From Armatimonadota bacterium (GTDB taxonomy: Bacteria > Sysuimicrobiota > Sysuimicrobiia > Sysuimicrobiales > Humicultoraceae): a DNA stretch of 64,000 nt. The notes beneath the pieces are model-generated. The model was not told the DNA's origin, did not search any database, and worked only from the letters and a program-made list of their open reading frames with translations. Of this stretch, positions 34,804 through 42,938 are shown piece after piece (positions within the stretch are counted from its first letter, which is position 1; every line of letters starts with the position of its first letter). The stretch lies in NCBI GenBank assembly GCA_031081715.1, contig JAVHMA010000011.1:1-64000 (forward strand), in the 5' to 3' direction. A program made the position numbers and the translations under genes.

Positions 34804-36358
34804 CGTCGGCGACCCCGCTCATCAGCCGTCCGAGCGCGTAGCGGTCGAACGCGGGCCGCGGCAGCGTGCCTACGATCTGTCCCCGGTAGACGACCGCGAT
34901 TCGGTCGCTGAGCAGCAGCAGCTCGTCCAGGTCCTCGGAGATCAACAGGATGCCCGCGCCCGCCTCCCGCAGCTCCAGCAGTTTTGTGTACACGAACTCC
35001 GTGGACGGCACGTCCAGGCCCCGCGTGGGGTTGTGGGCGATGAGCACGCGGCACGGATGGGAGAACGCCCGCGCCAGCATCACGCGCTGGATATTGCCGC
35101 CTGACAGGTTGACCGCCGCCTCGTGCGGACCGGGCGTACGGATCCGGTACTCGGCGATGAGCCGGCGCGCCGCGTCGTAGACCGCCGGCCAGTCCAGCCA
35201 GGGGCCCCGGCCGTAGGGCGGCCGGCGGTGGAAGCCCAGGATGAGGTTCTGCGCCACGTCGGCCTTCGGCAGGAAGCCGTCCTGCAAGCGGTCCTCGGGG
35301 ATATAGGCCACGCCGGCAGCGAGCACGCGCGCGGCCTCCGCGCCGGTGAGCTCGGTGCCGTCGAGCCAGACGCGCCCGCCCGCGGCGGCGCGCACGCCCA
35401 TCAGCGCCTCCACCAGCTCGCGCTGGCCGTTGCCGGCGACGCCGGCGATGCCCAGCACCTCGCCCTCGCGCACGACCAGGCTACAGTCCCGTAGCGCCGG
35501 CGCACCCTGCGGGCTGGTCACCGACAGGCCTTCTACTCGTAGCGCCGGCCGTCCGGCCGGCGTCGGCCGCGCGGCGCGCTCGTCGGAGAACAGCAGGCTG
35601 CGCCGCACGTCCACGTCCTCGCCCACCAGCGCCCGCACGAGAACTTCGTCGGAGGCCTCGCGCCCCTCCACGCTGAGGACGCGCCGGCCCGCCCGCATCA
35701 CGGACACGCGGTCGCATACGTTGAGGGCCTCGCGGATCTTGTGGGTGATGAAGACCACGCTGATGCCCTCGTCCACCATGGCCCGCAGCGAGCCGAAGAG
35801 CGCGTCCACCTCCTGAGGGGTCAGGTTGGTCGTGGGCTCGTCGAGGATGAGGATGCGCGCGTCGCGGTAGAGGGCCTTGAGGATCTCCACCCGCTGGCGG
35901 GCACCGATGGGCAACTCCGCGACGAGCGCCCGCGGGTCCACGTCGAGCCCGAACCGCGCCGCTAGCGTCCGGATGCGCTCCTCGGCACCGGAGAGGTCGA
36001 GGCGCAGCCCGCGCGACGAGGGTGTGCCGAGTACCACGTTGTGGGCCACGGTGAAGCTCTCGATCTGGAGGAAGTGCTGGTGGACCATGCCGATGCCGTG
36101 CCCCAGCGCGTCACGCGGCGAGCGGATCTGTGCGGGCCGGCCGCCGACCAGCACCTCGCCGGCGTCCGGTCGGTAGAGGCCGTAGAGGATGTTCATCAGC
36201 GTGGTCTTGCCGGCGCCGTTGCCCCCGAGCAGCCCGTGGATCTCGCGCTCGCGGAGGTGGAAGTCCGCTGCGTCGAGGGCGACGACCGGGCCGAACGCCT
36301 TGCGCACACCCCGCATCTCCAGCGGGGGCGCGCCCCCCGGTTGACCGGCGCGGAGCAT
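34796..36358 (-). CDS. BMP-type ABC transporter ATPase with two nucleotide-binding domains
   Basis: 520 residues with two ABC domains in tandem, as in RbsA/NupO. The first has Walker A GGNGAGKTT, a divergent signature ELPIGARQRVEI and Walker B ILILDEPT. The second has a degenerate Walker A (GVAGNGQREL), the signature LSGGNIQRV and HNPTRGLD in place of the Walker B glutamate, a normal asymmetry for this family. ATG 36358 lies eight bases after the receptor stop without a strong ribosome binding site, so coupled translation is likely. It energises import through the two downstream permeases. Confidence 0.93.
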   Translation of the reverse strand: MLRAGQPGGAPPLEMRGVRKAFGPVVALDAADFHLREREIHGLLGGNGAGKTTLMNILYGLYRPDAGEVLVGGRPAQIRSPRDALGHGIGMVHQHFLQIESFTVAHNVVLGTPSSRGLRLDLSGAEERIRTLAARFGLDVDPRALVAELPIGARQRVEILKALYRDARILILDEPTTNLTPQEVDALFGSLRAMVDEGISVVFITHKIREALNVCDRVSVMRAGRRVLSVEGREASDEVLVRALVGEDVDVRRSLLFSDERAARPTPAGRPALRVEGLSVTSPQGAPALRDCSLVVREGEVLGIAGVAGNGQRELVEALMGVRAAAGGRVWLDGTELTGAEAARVLAAGVAYIPEDRLQDGFLPKADVAQNLILGFHRRPPYGRGPWLDWPAVYDAARRLIAEYRIRTPGPHEAAVNLSGGNIQRVMLARAFSHPCRVLIAHNPTRGLDVPSTEFVYTKLLELREAGAGILLISEDLDELLLLSDRIAVVYRGQIVGTLPRPAFDRYALGRLMSGVADGG

Positions 36359-36366
36359 GCGGCGCG

Positions 36367-37380
36367 CTACCGGATCGGCGTCACGTCCTTGGTGACCTTG
36401 ATCCGTCCTGCCACCAGGTCGCCCACGATCCGCCGCATCGAGGCGCTTACTGGCTCGGGGACGTTGCGCAGCGGGAACTGCAGGGCGACGCCCGTGTCGA
36501 AGCCGAGCGGGTAGTAGCCGGCGGTCTCCCCCCGGCCGATCCGCCGGACGATCGTGCGCATCGGGCCGGCGAAGTCGTAGAGCACAGACGTGACGTAGTG
36601 CTGCGGGGCGAACGAGAGCTTGTCCGTGTACTTGGCCGTCACCCACACCCGCCGGGGCGTCGCCTTCACCGCCTCGAACACGCCCAGCATGCCCAGGTTG
36701 AGCGAGCCCATGATCACGTCGTGGCCCTCCGCGATCAGCGCGTCGGTCACCTGGCGAGCGCGCGCCGGGTCGTTGAAGTCACCGACCCACACCATCTTCA
36801 GCTCCACCCGCCGCTGCTGGGCCGCCAGCGCCTGGCGGATGGCGTGCACCTCCGAGTAGGAGAACGGTAGCGTCAGCCCACCGACATAGGCGATCTTGCC
36901 ACTCTGCGTGAGCATGGCCGCGAGCGCGCCGATGGGGTAGAACCCCACGTGGAAGTTGCGGTCGATCACCCACAGGTTGGTCGGACGGGTCTGCAGCGGC
37001 GCGTCGGCCTCGCCGATGAAGACCACGTGGCGGAACTCGCCCGCCAGCTTCTCGGTCTGCGAGATGAACTGGCCACCGTGGGTCCAGATGATGTTGTAAC
37101 GGAGGTCGATGTACTCGCGCATCACGCGCTCGACGTCGGGAACCGGCACGCTCTCGGAGTAGGCGGTCTCCACGCCGAGCTCGGTCTGCACCGACCGGAG
37201 CGCGACGAATCCGAGCGCGTTGTAGTCGGCGTCGGTGACGACGCCGGGCAGGACCGTGGCCAGCCGGAGTCGCTGCGCCGGGGCGGCCTGCAGCCCCGGG
37301 GTGGCGGGGAGGACGACGGTCGAGAGCGCGACCGCCGCCAGCACGAGCAACGCCATCACGCCTGTGCGGCGAACCTGCAT
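36367..37380 (-). CDS. BMP family substrate-binding protein
   Basis: 337 residues. A signal peptide (MQVRRTGVMALLVLAAVALS, cleavage near GLQAAPA) precedes a type I periplasmic binding fold. BMP markers include YNALGFVALRSV, YNIIWTHGGQF, FIGEADAPLQ and FYPIGALAAMLTQSGKIAYVGG. No lipobox cysteine is visible, so it is released or anchored by its signal. ATG 37380 follows AGGGAGGGTGCTCC. It heads the operon receptor-ATPase-permease-permease. Purine nucleosides are the usual cargo of the family. Confidence 0.93.
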   Translation of the reverse strand: MQVRRTGVMALLVLAAVALSTVVLPATPGLQAAPAQRLRLATVLPGVVTDADYNALGFVALRSVQTELGVETAYSESVPVPDVERVMREYIDLRYNIIWTHGGQFISQTEKLAGEFRHVVFIGEADAPLQTRPTNLWVIDRNFHVGFYPIGALAAMLTQSGKIAYVGGLTLPFSYSEVHAIRQALAAQQRRVELKMVWVGDFNDPARARQVTDALIAEGHDVIMGSLNLGMLGVFEAVKATPRRVWVTAKYTDKLSFAPQHYVTSVLYDFAGPMRTIVRRIGRGETAGYYPLGFDTGVALQFPLRNVPEPVSASMRRIVGDLVAGRIKVTKDVTPIR

Positions 37381-37637
37381 GGAGCACCCTCCCTGCGCGA
37401 TCGGTGTGATGGGTTTCGGCAGCCCTTTCGGCGGTGCGGCCGGGTCCCCCTGCGGCCAATGGTGGCCGACGAACCTATGGAGCGTCCGCCCGTTCGGCGC
37501 CGGCCTGCGGGGCGTCAGGACGGGAAGTCGCCGGGGACCGTGATCACGCCGAGGCCCTCGCATCCCAGACTCCTTACTACTCTGATTCCTTACCCTCTGC
37601 CGCGTAATGCGGATCGGCGTCAAGCCGGGCGGGCACG

Positions 37638-39161
37638 TCAATCGGGCTTTCTGATGCGGGACGGCGGCACCCATTCGTCCCAGGAGCGGCCGAAGCCCTC
37701 GTAGTGTACGAGGACGCGGCCGTCCGCGACGTCGAGGATCGTCGCCTTCCACCACTTCCCCCGCCACTCCACCTCGACGCGATCGCCTCGCTGCCATGCC
37801 GGGATCGCGGCGGTCGCCGGCTGCCGGCGCAGGTGGGCGGCGATCGTGCCGTCGGCCACGACGCCCGCGAGGCCCAGCACACCGACCGCGACCGCTGCGG
37901 CGACGCAGGCCCCGGCCAGGCTCGGACGCGTCGCGACGTCGGCGGGCAGCCACACGCGCTGCCAGTGCGGCGCGAGGCGGGGCCACAGGAGCAGGAACGC
38001 GGCCATCGGAAGCCAGACCCGGCCGATTGCGGCGACGTAGCCGCGGACGTTTCCCTGCAGCCAGGTCCCCAGGTCTATGGCGCCTCCAAGAAGGGGAAAC
38101 GCCGCCAGGGCCCAGCAGACGAGTAACGCGAGCCGGACGACGTACGCCACGGGCAGCAGCAGGAGCAGCAGCAGCGCGCCACGGCCCCTCGCCGCGAGCG
38201 CCGCCGCAAAGCGCCGCAGCCGGATCGGCGGGTGCGACATGCGGGAGAGCAGCCACTGGCGGGTCGAGCCAGCGGCTGGGAGGGCTGCGAGGGCGCGGTC
38301 GAGATCGGCCGCCCCGCCGGCGTCTGCGGCGTAGCGGTCCGCGTTCAACTCTGCGCTCCAGATGGCGGCCAGCGGGAGGACGATGACGCTCGCCGTCCAG
38401 AGCATGAGCGCCGCGCCAATCAGCATGACGGCCGGGAGCGTTGTGCCGACGACCTGCCGGGTGAGGTGGATGCCGATCTCGAACGGCGAGAACGGAACCC
38501 CGGCGGCGTTCAGCGCCAGGAGACTCCGCACCGCCGTGACCCGGTCGATCAGGCCGACGACGACCAGCGGGATCACCACCAGGGCCAGGTAGAGGACGAG
38601 CCAGCGCGCTGTCAGCGTGCCAAGCAGGTTGCCCGCGCCGACCGCCAGGACGTCGCCGTGCCGGTAGTGCGCGATTTCGTGGAGCAGGACGGCTCGCGCC
38701 GCAGCCGGGTCGGTCCCCCAGAGCGTGACGATCCCACCGAAGATCGCCAGCGCCGCCTTCCGGTAAGTCAGCGGGTAGACGAACGCCAGCTGATCGGTCC
38801 GGAGTAGGTTGGCGCGCACGCGCAGCCCCGGCGCGTGCCGCGCGACGAAGGTCTGAATCTCCAGGACCGTCGGAAGCGGGGCGGGGTCGGTCAGACCGAA
38901 CCGACGCTCGAGCCAGACGGCGCGCAGCCGCGGGACGAAGACCGCCGCGACCCCCAGGAGGACGGCGAGAAGCGGCACCCCCTCCAGGACGGCCGCGGCG
39001 TTGATCAGCGAGTCCGGCCGGCCGAGCCCGAATCCGGCGGCGCGCGCGACGATCGGCCGCCAGAGGGCCATTTGCTGCGGCAGCGTCACCAGGTAGATGA
39101 CCAGCCAGAACCAGATCCATGGCGGGAAGGGTTCGGGGGGCCGGTCAGGATCGCGCGCCAT
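37638..39161 (-). CDS. M48-like integral membrane zinc protease with Tudor-knot-like tail
   Basis: 507 residues. Several hydrophobic helices flank a zinc motif VLLHEIAHYRHGD (His161, Glu162, His165) and a later glutamate ligand in ELNADRYAAD, as in M48/HtpX/Ste24 proteases. After the last helix, residues of about 455-507 contain GDRVEVEWRGKWWKATILD and VHYEGFGRSWDEWV, which closely follow the Tudor-knot/chromo-barrel pattern known from eukaryotic chromatin and bacterial envelope proteins. I do not know this pairing as standard. ATG 39161 overlaps the stop of the upstream gene (ATGA). Confidence 0.82.
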   Translation of the reverse strand: MARDPDRPPEPFPPWIWFWLVIYLVTLPQQMALWRPIVARAAGFGLGRPDSLINAAAVLEGVPLLAVLLGVAAVFVPRLRAVWLERRFGLTDPAPLPTVLEIQTFVARHAPGLRVRANLLRTDQLAFVYPLTYRKAALAIFGGIVTLWGTDPAAARAVLLHEIAHYRHGDVLAVGAGNLLGTLTARWLVLYLALVVIPLVVVGLIDRVTAVRSLLALNAAGVPFSPFEIGIHLTRQVVGTTLPAVMLIGAALMLWTASVIVLPLAAIWSAELNADRYAADAGGAADLDRALAALPAAGSTRQWLLSRMSHPPIRLRRFAAALAARGRGALLLLLLLPVAYVVRLALLVCWALAAFPLLGGAIDLGTWLQGNVRGYVAAIGRVWLPMAAFLLLWPRLAPHWQRVWLPADVATRPSLAGACVAAAVAVGVLGLAGVVADGTIAAHLRRQPATAAIPAWQRGDRVEVEWRGKWWKATILDVADGRVLVHYEGFGRSWDEWVPPSRIRKPD

Positions 39162-39691
39162 CACCGCACCGCGGCCACGTGCTGCACGAACCGCGCTGCC
39201 TCCGCCGGTTCCTCCAGCATGGCCCGCAGCACGCGATAGGCGATGACTTCCGACTGTTCCCGCGAGAGGTTCGCGGCCTGCAGCTCCCGAGTCAAGGTGT
39301 CCATGAAGTCCTTGACGGGTGCGAGCGGACTCGCCGGGGCGGCCTTACCGCTGCTGCTCTTGCTACCCTTGGACGCCAGGCTGTCGCGGATGCCGAGCAG
39401 ATCGCGGATGACCCGCACCGCGCGTTCGGCGTACCCCGAGCTCAGGACCACGAGCAGCCCAGGGGCGTAGTCCTGCACCGCCTGGAGGACCAGCGGTGTC
39501 AACGCCGGCACGCCCGCAGGGCCGAACGCGCCGGGCGGTCCGCCCGGGGCCCGCCGAAAGAGGTCCGCCCGCCGCGATCCGCCGGCGACGAACGCATGCG
39601 CGTACATTGCCGCCAGCTCGGCCTCGCCAGGCGCGACCTCGAGGGCGATCTTCTCGGCCCACAGCTCGACGATCTGGACGTCGAACGTCAC
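39161..39691 (-). CDS. hypothetical helical protein (176 residues)
   Basis: 176 residues, mostly helical and apparently soluble. A glycine- and proline-rich middle (APGGPPGAFGPAG) and a serine/lysine linker (SKGSKSSSGKAAPAS) separate an N-terminal region from a C-terminal helix bundle ending in an FVQHVAAVR helix. No recognised domain. GTG 39691 follows GGAGATGGCGCA. Its stop overlaps the start of the M48-like protease, so the two are translationally coupled and probably work together. Confidence 0.6.
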   Translation of the reverse strand: MTFDVQIVELWAEKIALEVAPGEAELAAMYAHAFVAGGSRRADLFRRAPGGPPGAFGPAGVPALTPLVLQAVQDYAPGLLVVLSSGYAERAVRVIRDLLGIRDSLASKGSKSSSGKAAPASPLAPVKDFMDTLTRELQAANLSREQSEVIAYRVLRAMLEEPAEAARFVQHVAAVR

Positions 39692-39956
39692 TGCGCCATC
39701 TCCGTCTGCCCGGGGTGATCGAGCGTGACGTCTCTTGCGAGACTGTCAAGGTCTTGGAAAGGCGGGGCGGGATTCCCTGCTCGGCGGGGCGGTCGCGCGC
39801 GGTAGCGCAGGTGTCCGCTGCGAGAACCTGGATCGTGATGTGGGCCTGGCGACGTCAGCAGAGACGCCTCGACGGCCTCGCGGAGGGGGTGAGCGTCGGC
39901 TTTTTCGCCCGGTTTGGGAAGGACCTCAACGCCTGAAACGCAGTCCTGGTGGCAGT
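39692..39956. other. intergenic region upstream of the M48 operon
   Basis: About 265 bases between the minus-strand 176-residue gene and tRNA-Arg. The only structured element I see is a small hairpin GTCTC-TTGC-GAGAC at 39730-39743. The plus-strand frame through it ends in a plausible-looking GVSVGFFARFGKDLNA, but with no start or homologue I would trust. Promoters were not clear. Confidence 0.45.
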
Positions 39957-40032
39957 TGGCGCGCCCGGCGGGACTTGAACCCACGACCTTTGGCTCCGCA
40001 GGCCAACGCTCTATCCGCTGAGCTACGGGCGC
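39957..40032 (-). tRNA. tRNA-Arg(GCG)
   Basis: A 76-base cloverleaf on the minus strand. The acceptor GCGCCCG/CGGGCGC has discriminator G and an encoded CCA. The D-arm is GCTC-AGCGGATA-GAGC, the anticodon stem TTGGC/GCCAA with loop CTGCGGA (anticodon GCG), and the T-arm CGTGGGTTCAAGTCCCG-like. It is the second arginine tRNA in the window. Confidence 0.95.
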
Positions 40033-40099
40033 GCGGCAAACGCGGCCACCTGCGGAACCGGTGGCCCCCCGTATTCTACCAGGGTGCTGGTCGGCCTGC

Positions 40100-40261
40100 C
40101 TACCCTGCCTTCGGCCGCTCGCGCGACCGGCACACCCCGACCAACGCGCCCATGAGCACCGGGGCGAGCAGGTGGTACCCGGTGTTGATCGCGTGGAGTT
40201 GCAACGGCCGACCCTCGAACAGGTAGTTCGCGCCCTGCGCGGTAGCGACGAACCCAATCAA
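40100..40261 (-). CDS. small membrane protein or C-terminal gene remnant
   Basis: Between two tRNA genes the minus strand reads, in one frame, LLALIGFVATAQGANYLFEG, then PLQLHAINTGYHLLAPVLMG and a basic end before a stop at 40100-40102. The composition (two hydrophobic stretches, a polar loop, a basic tail) looks like real protein rather than a shadow. TTG 40261 would give 53 residues; the readable similarity starts a few codons earlier, right after the tRNA-Ser 3' end. It may be the tail of a larger membrane gene cut off at the tRNA, or a small intact gene. No ribosome binding site is seen. Confidence 0.4.
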   Translation of the reverse strand: MIGFVATAQGANYLFEGRPLQLHAINTGYHLLAPVLMGALVGVCRSRERPKAG

Positions 40262-40284
40262 GGCCAGCAGCCCGATCGAGGAAG

Positions 40285-40379
40285 TGGCGGAGGAGGCGGG
40301 ATTTGAACCCGCGAGACGGGCTCATCACCCGTCCACCCGCTTAGCAGGCGGGCCGGTTACCGGGCTACCGTACTCCTCC
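40285..40379 (-). tRNA. tRNA-Ser(GCT)
   Basis: A 95-base class II tRNA on the minus strand. The acceptor GGAGGAG/CTCCTCC has discriminator G and an encoded CCA. The anticodon stem is CCCGC/GCGGG with loop CTGCTAA (anticodon GCT). A long variable arm (ACGGG...CCCGT) is typical of serine tRNAs, and the T-arm is GCGGG-TTCAAAT-CCCGC. Confidence 0.95.
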
Positions 40380-40491
40380 GGGAACCTCCTGAACCGTAGC
40401 ATACCGCGGCGGCGGCGGCAACCGACCGGCGTCGTCTCCCGCGCCTGCCCCGCGTCGCACCCGCTCCGCGTCGCACCCGCCCGCGCCGCGA

Positions 40492-41838
40492 CTACCCCAG
40501 CCGCTCCAGGATCAGCGCGATGTGCTTGATCCCCTGGATGTAGTCCGCCAGCCGCACGTTCTCGTCGGGCCCGTGGGCGTTGCCCCGCGCGTGCCCCACG
40601 CCGGTGCCGACCGCGGGCATGCGCGACGGCCCGCACACCACCGCCATGGGGCCGGTCCCGGCCATGGTCGGCAGGATGAGCGGTGGGGTGTCGTAGACCT
40701 CCTCGGCGGTCTCGGCTACGACCTCGACGATGGGCGCGTCGTAGGGCGTCTTGTACGGCTCCGCGCCGTGCGCTTCGACCGCGACATCGCCGTAGGCCGC
40801 TGCCCGCAGGTGCTCGCGCAGCTGGGCCAGGACTTCGTCCGGCCGCTGGTCGGGCACGAGCCGGAAGTCCACTTTCGCAGCGGCCCGGCGCGGGAGCACG
40901 GTCTTCGAGCCCGGGCCCTGATAGCCGGTGGCAATCCCGCAGATGTTGCAGGTGGGCTCGAAGAACAGCCGCCGCACCAGCGCCACGCCGGTGAGGTCGC
41001 GGACGAACATGGGGATGCCGAGCTCGTGGCGGATCGCCGCGTCGTCGCGGCCAGCGGCGATGCGCTCGAGCTGCGCCATCTCCGCCGGGGTGGGCGCGAG
41101 CACGCGGTCGTAGAACCCGGGGATGCGCACGCGCTCGTCGGGCCCTTTCAGCGTGGCCAGCGCCCAGACCAGCCGCCAGGCCGGGCTCGGGACGATCGCC
41201 GCGGTGGCCGAGTGCAGGTCGCGGCGGGCGCCCTGCGCCGACAGATGAGCGTAGAGCATGCCTTTGACGCCCAGGTAGATGTTGAGGACGTCGCGGTGGT
41301 CCTTGGCGCCCGACTCCCACAGGCAGGCGTCGGCGGAGGCGAGTTCGGGCCGCCGGCGCAGCGTCTCTGCCAGGTGCGGGCTGCCGATCTCCTCTTCACC
41401 TTCGATCAGGAACTTCACGGTCACGGGCACGCGGCCGCGCACCCGCAGCAACGCCTCCACCGCGGCGACGCGCGCCATAATGTTGCCCTTGGTGTCCTGC
41501 GCGCCGCGCGCGTAGAGCGCGCCGCCGCGGATGTTGGCCGCGAAGGGGTCGGAGGTCCACTCGTCGGTCGGGTCGGTGGGCTGCACGTCGTAGTGGTCGT
41601 AGACGAGCAGGCTGCGCGGGCCGTCGCCGATCTCGGCCACGACCAGGGGCGGGCCGCCGGCCGTGGGCTCGAGCCGGGCCGGGATGCCCTTCGCCTGCAT
41701 CTGGGCGACGAGCAGGTCGGCGCACGCTTCGAGGCCCTCGCCCCGCGCGGAGATCGAGGGCTGCCGGCAGAGGCGCTGGAGGTCGCGCACAAACGCATCC
41801 GCGTTGGCGTCGATGAACCGGAACAGGTCGCTGCTCAT
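40492..41838 (-). CDS. M20 family dipeptidase
   Basis: 448 residues, typical for the carnosinase-like/CNDP-type dipeptidases. Motifs: LLVYDHYDVQPTDP (metal-binding His-x-Asp), YARGAQDTKGNIMARVAAVEALL (bridging Asp), FLIEGEEEIGSPHL (Glu-Glu) and a final metal histidine in GVGHARGNAHGPDENVRL. The dimerisation domain lies at about 190-310. It hydrolyses dipeptides or N-acyl amino acids in the cytosol. ATG 41838 overlaps the stop of the DUF309 gene (ATGA). It is the last gene of the TAXI-TRAP operon, hinting that the transporter supplies an acyl or peptide-like substrate; that link is inference. Confidence 0.92.
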   Translation of the reverse strand: MSSDLFRFIDANADAFVRDLQRLCRQPSISARGEGLEACADLLVAQMQAKGIPARLEPTAGGPPLVVAEIGDGPRSLLVYDHYDVQPTDPTDEWTSDPFAANIRGGALYARGAQDTKGNIMARVAAVEALLRVRGRVPVTVKFLIEGEEEIGSPHLAETLRRRPELASADACLWESGAKDHRDVLNIYLGVKGMLYAHLSAQGARRDLHSATAAIVPSPAWRLVWALATLKGPDERVRIPGFYDRVLAPTPAEMAQLERIAAGRDDAAIRHELGIPMFVRDLTGVALVRRLFFEPTCNICGIATGYQGPGSKTVLPRRAAAKVDFRLVPDQRPDEVLAQLREHLRAAAYGDVAVEAHGAEPYKTPYDAPIVEVVAETAEEVYDTPPLILPTMAGTGPMAVVCGPSRMPAVGTGVGHARGNAHGPDENVRLADYIQGIKHIALILERLG

Positions 41839-42578
41839 CGGGGGTAGCCGAGCGGCAGGCGCGGGATGTCCGCCGGGCGCAGCGGGCCGGCGGCGATACC
41901 AGAGGCGGCCCGCGCCCTCCACGGCGTCAGTCGCCGCAGCCACCGGTCCACCAGCACGCCGCGGTAGACGGGCCGGTAGCCGTCCAGCCGCGCGAAGCCG
42001 CCGGCGAGCTTCGAGCGCACCCCGTGGGCGTTTCCTTTCTCGTAGTGGTAGAAGGCGGCGGCCACCAGGATAATCCCCTGGTAGAATGGCCGATCGCGCG
42101 CCGCGGCCCGCCGCCAGATGCCTTCCAGGTACTCGTGGCACTCGAAGAACAGGCCCGCGTCGAACAGGGCTGCGGCTCGGGCCATGTGCACGGGAACCCC
42201 CCTCGGCGCCGGCCGCCTGAGCCAGCGCAGCGCCGCCGTCAGGCGGTGTGCGTGCCGACGCAGGTATGGGAAGTGGTCACGGTAGGGCTCCGGGAGGCGC
42301 ACCACCGGGCCGTCGCGCTCGAGCAGGCCGCGCGCGAGCAGCCAGCGGGGAAGGGAGGTGCCGCCACCCGCCCGCCGCGCCCGGGTGGCGACCGTGCGCA
42401 GCGGCACGTCGAGCCCTGCCTCCGGCCGGGCGCTCGTGCCGGCCTCCGGGGTTGTCTCCCCCTCATGGGCCGCGAGCTCGCAGTAGGCGCGCAGCCAGAC
42501 CGCCGCCCGGCGCGCGGGAGGCGCACCGAGCGCGCGCAGCGCCAGCTCGCTCAGCGTGTGTTTGAGCCGGACGTACAC
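41835..42578 (-). CDS. DUF309 family protein with N-terminal extension
   Basis: 247 residues. The core (about 125-200) shows the DUF309 signature AALFDAGLFFECHEYLEGIWR and QGIILVAAAFYHYEKGNAHGVRSKLAGG. Typical members are 100-170 residues, so about 110 extra N-terminal residues, arginine-rich with FPYLRRHAHRLTAALRWLRR, are unusual. Function of the family is unknown; it is a helical protein. GTG 42578 starts four bases after the DUF1844 stop. Its stop overlaps the dipeptidase start. Confidence 0.85.
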   Translation of the reverse strand: MYVRLKHTLSELALRALGAPPARRAAVWLRAYCELAAHEGETTPEAGTSARPEAGLDVPLRTVATRARRAGGGTSLPRWLLARGLLERDGPVVRLPEPYRDHFPYLRRHAHRLTAALRWLRRPAPRGVPVHMARAAALFDAGLFFECHEYLEGIWRRAAARDRPFYQGIILVAAAFYHYEKGNAHGVRSKLAGGFARLDGYRPVYRGVLVDRWLRRLTPWRARAASGIAAGPLRPADIPRLPLGYPR

Positions 42579-42581
42579 CGG

Positions 42582-42938
42582 TTATCCCGGCCGGCTCTTC
42601 TGCTCGACGAAGTTCAAGCGCAGGTCGGCGAGCACGCGCTCGAGCTCGCGACGCTCCGCGTCACCGACGCGCGGCCGCAATACGTCGGCGAGCGCGCCGG
42701 CCGCGTCGATGGCGAGCTGCGCGTGGTCGAGGTTCCGCTCCACTCTGCCGGTGACCGGGTCGGCGATCAGGCCCATCGCCGCCCAGGCGCGGGCGGCGAG
42801 CAGGCTGAAGCAGGTCGCCACCAGTGCCGGCACATCGGGCGGGGCCGTCGCCTCGGGCTGCCCGCCCACTTCGGACCGTTCGGCCGCTTCCGGCGCCTCA
42901 GCGCCCCGCGACTCCGGTGCCGCCGGGTTCTCCTGCAT
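42582..42938 (-). CDS. DUF1844 family protein
   Basis: 118 residues. An acidic, alanine/proline-rich leader (1-36) precedes the DUF1844 helical domain: VPALVATCFSLLAARAWAAMGL, then RNLDHAQLAIDAAGALADVLRP and LERVLADLRLNFVEQ. The family is widespread, often coded near translation or membrane genes, with unknown function. ATG 42938 overlaps the end of the TRAP permease gene by about 41 bases, in a different frame. Confidence 0.88.
   Translation of the reverse strand: MQENPAAPESRGAEAPEAAERSEVGGQPEATAPPDVPALVATCFSLLAARAWAAMGLIADPVTGRVERNLDHAQLAIDAAGALADVLRPRVGDAERRELERVLADLRLNFVEQKSRPG

Noticed and set aside
37381-37637. Short peptide ending GVITVPGDFPS upstream of the BMP receptor
   Set aside because: The frame is preceded by a stop, is very short and has no start or ribosome binding site; probably chance.
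39730-39743. Hairpin GTCTC-TTGC-GAGAC as a terminator
   Set aside because: Only five base pairs and no T-run on either strand.
39688-40257. Minus-strand frame containing VAQRIERWPAEPKVVGSSP
   Set aside because: This is a translation of the tRNA-Arg gene, a well-known false protein.
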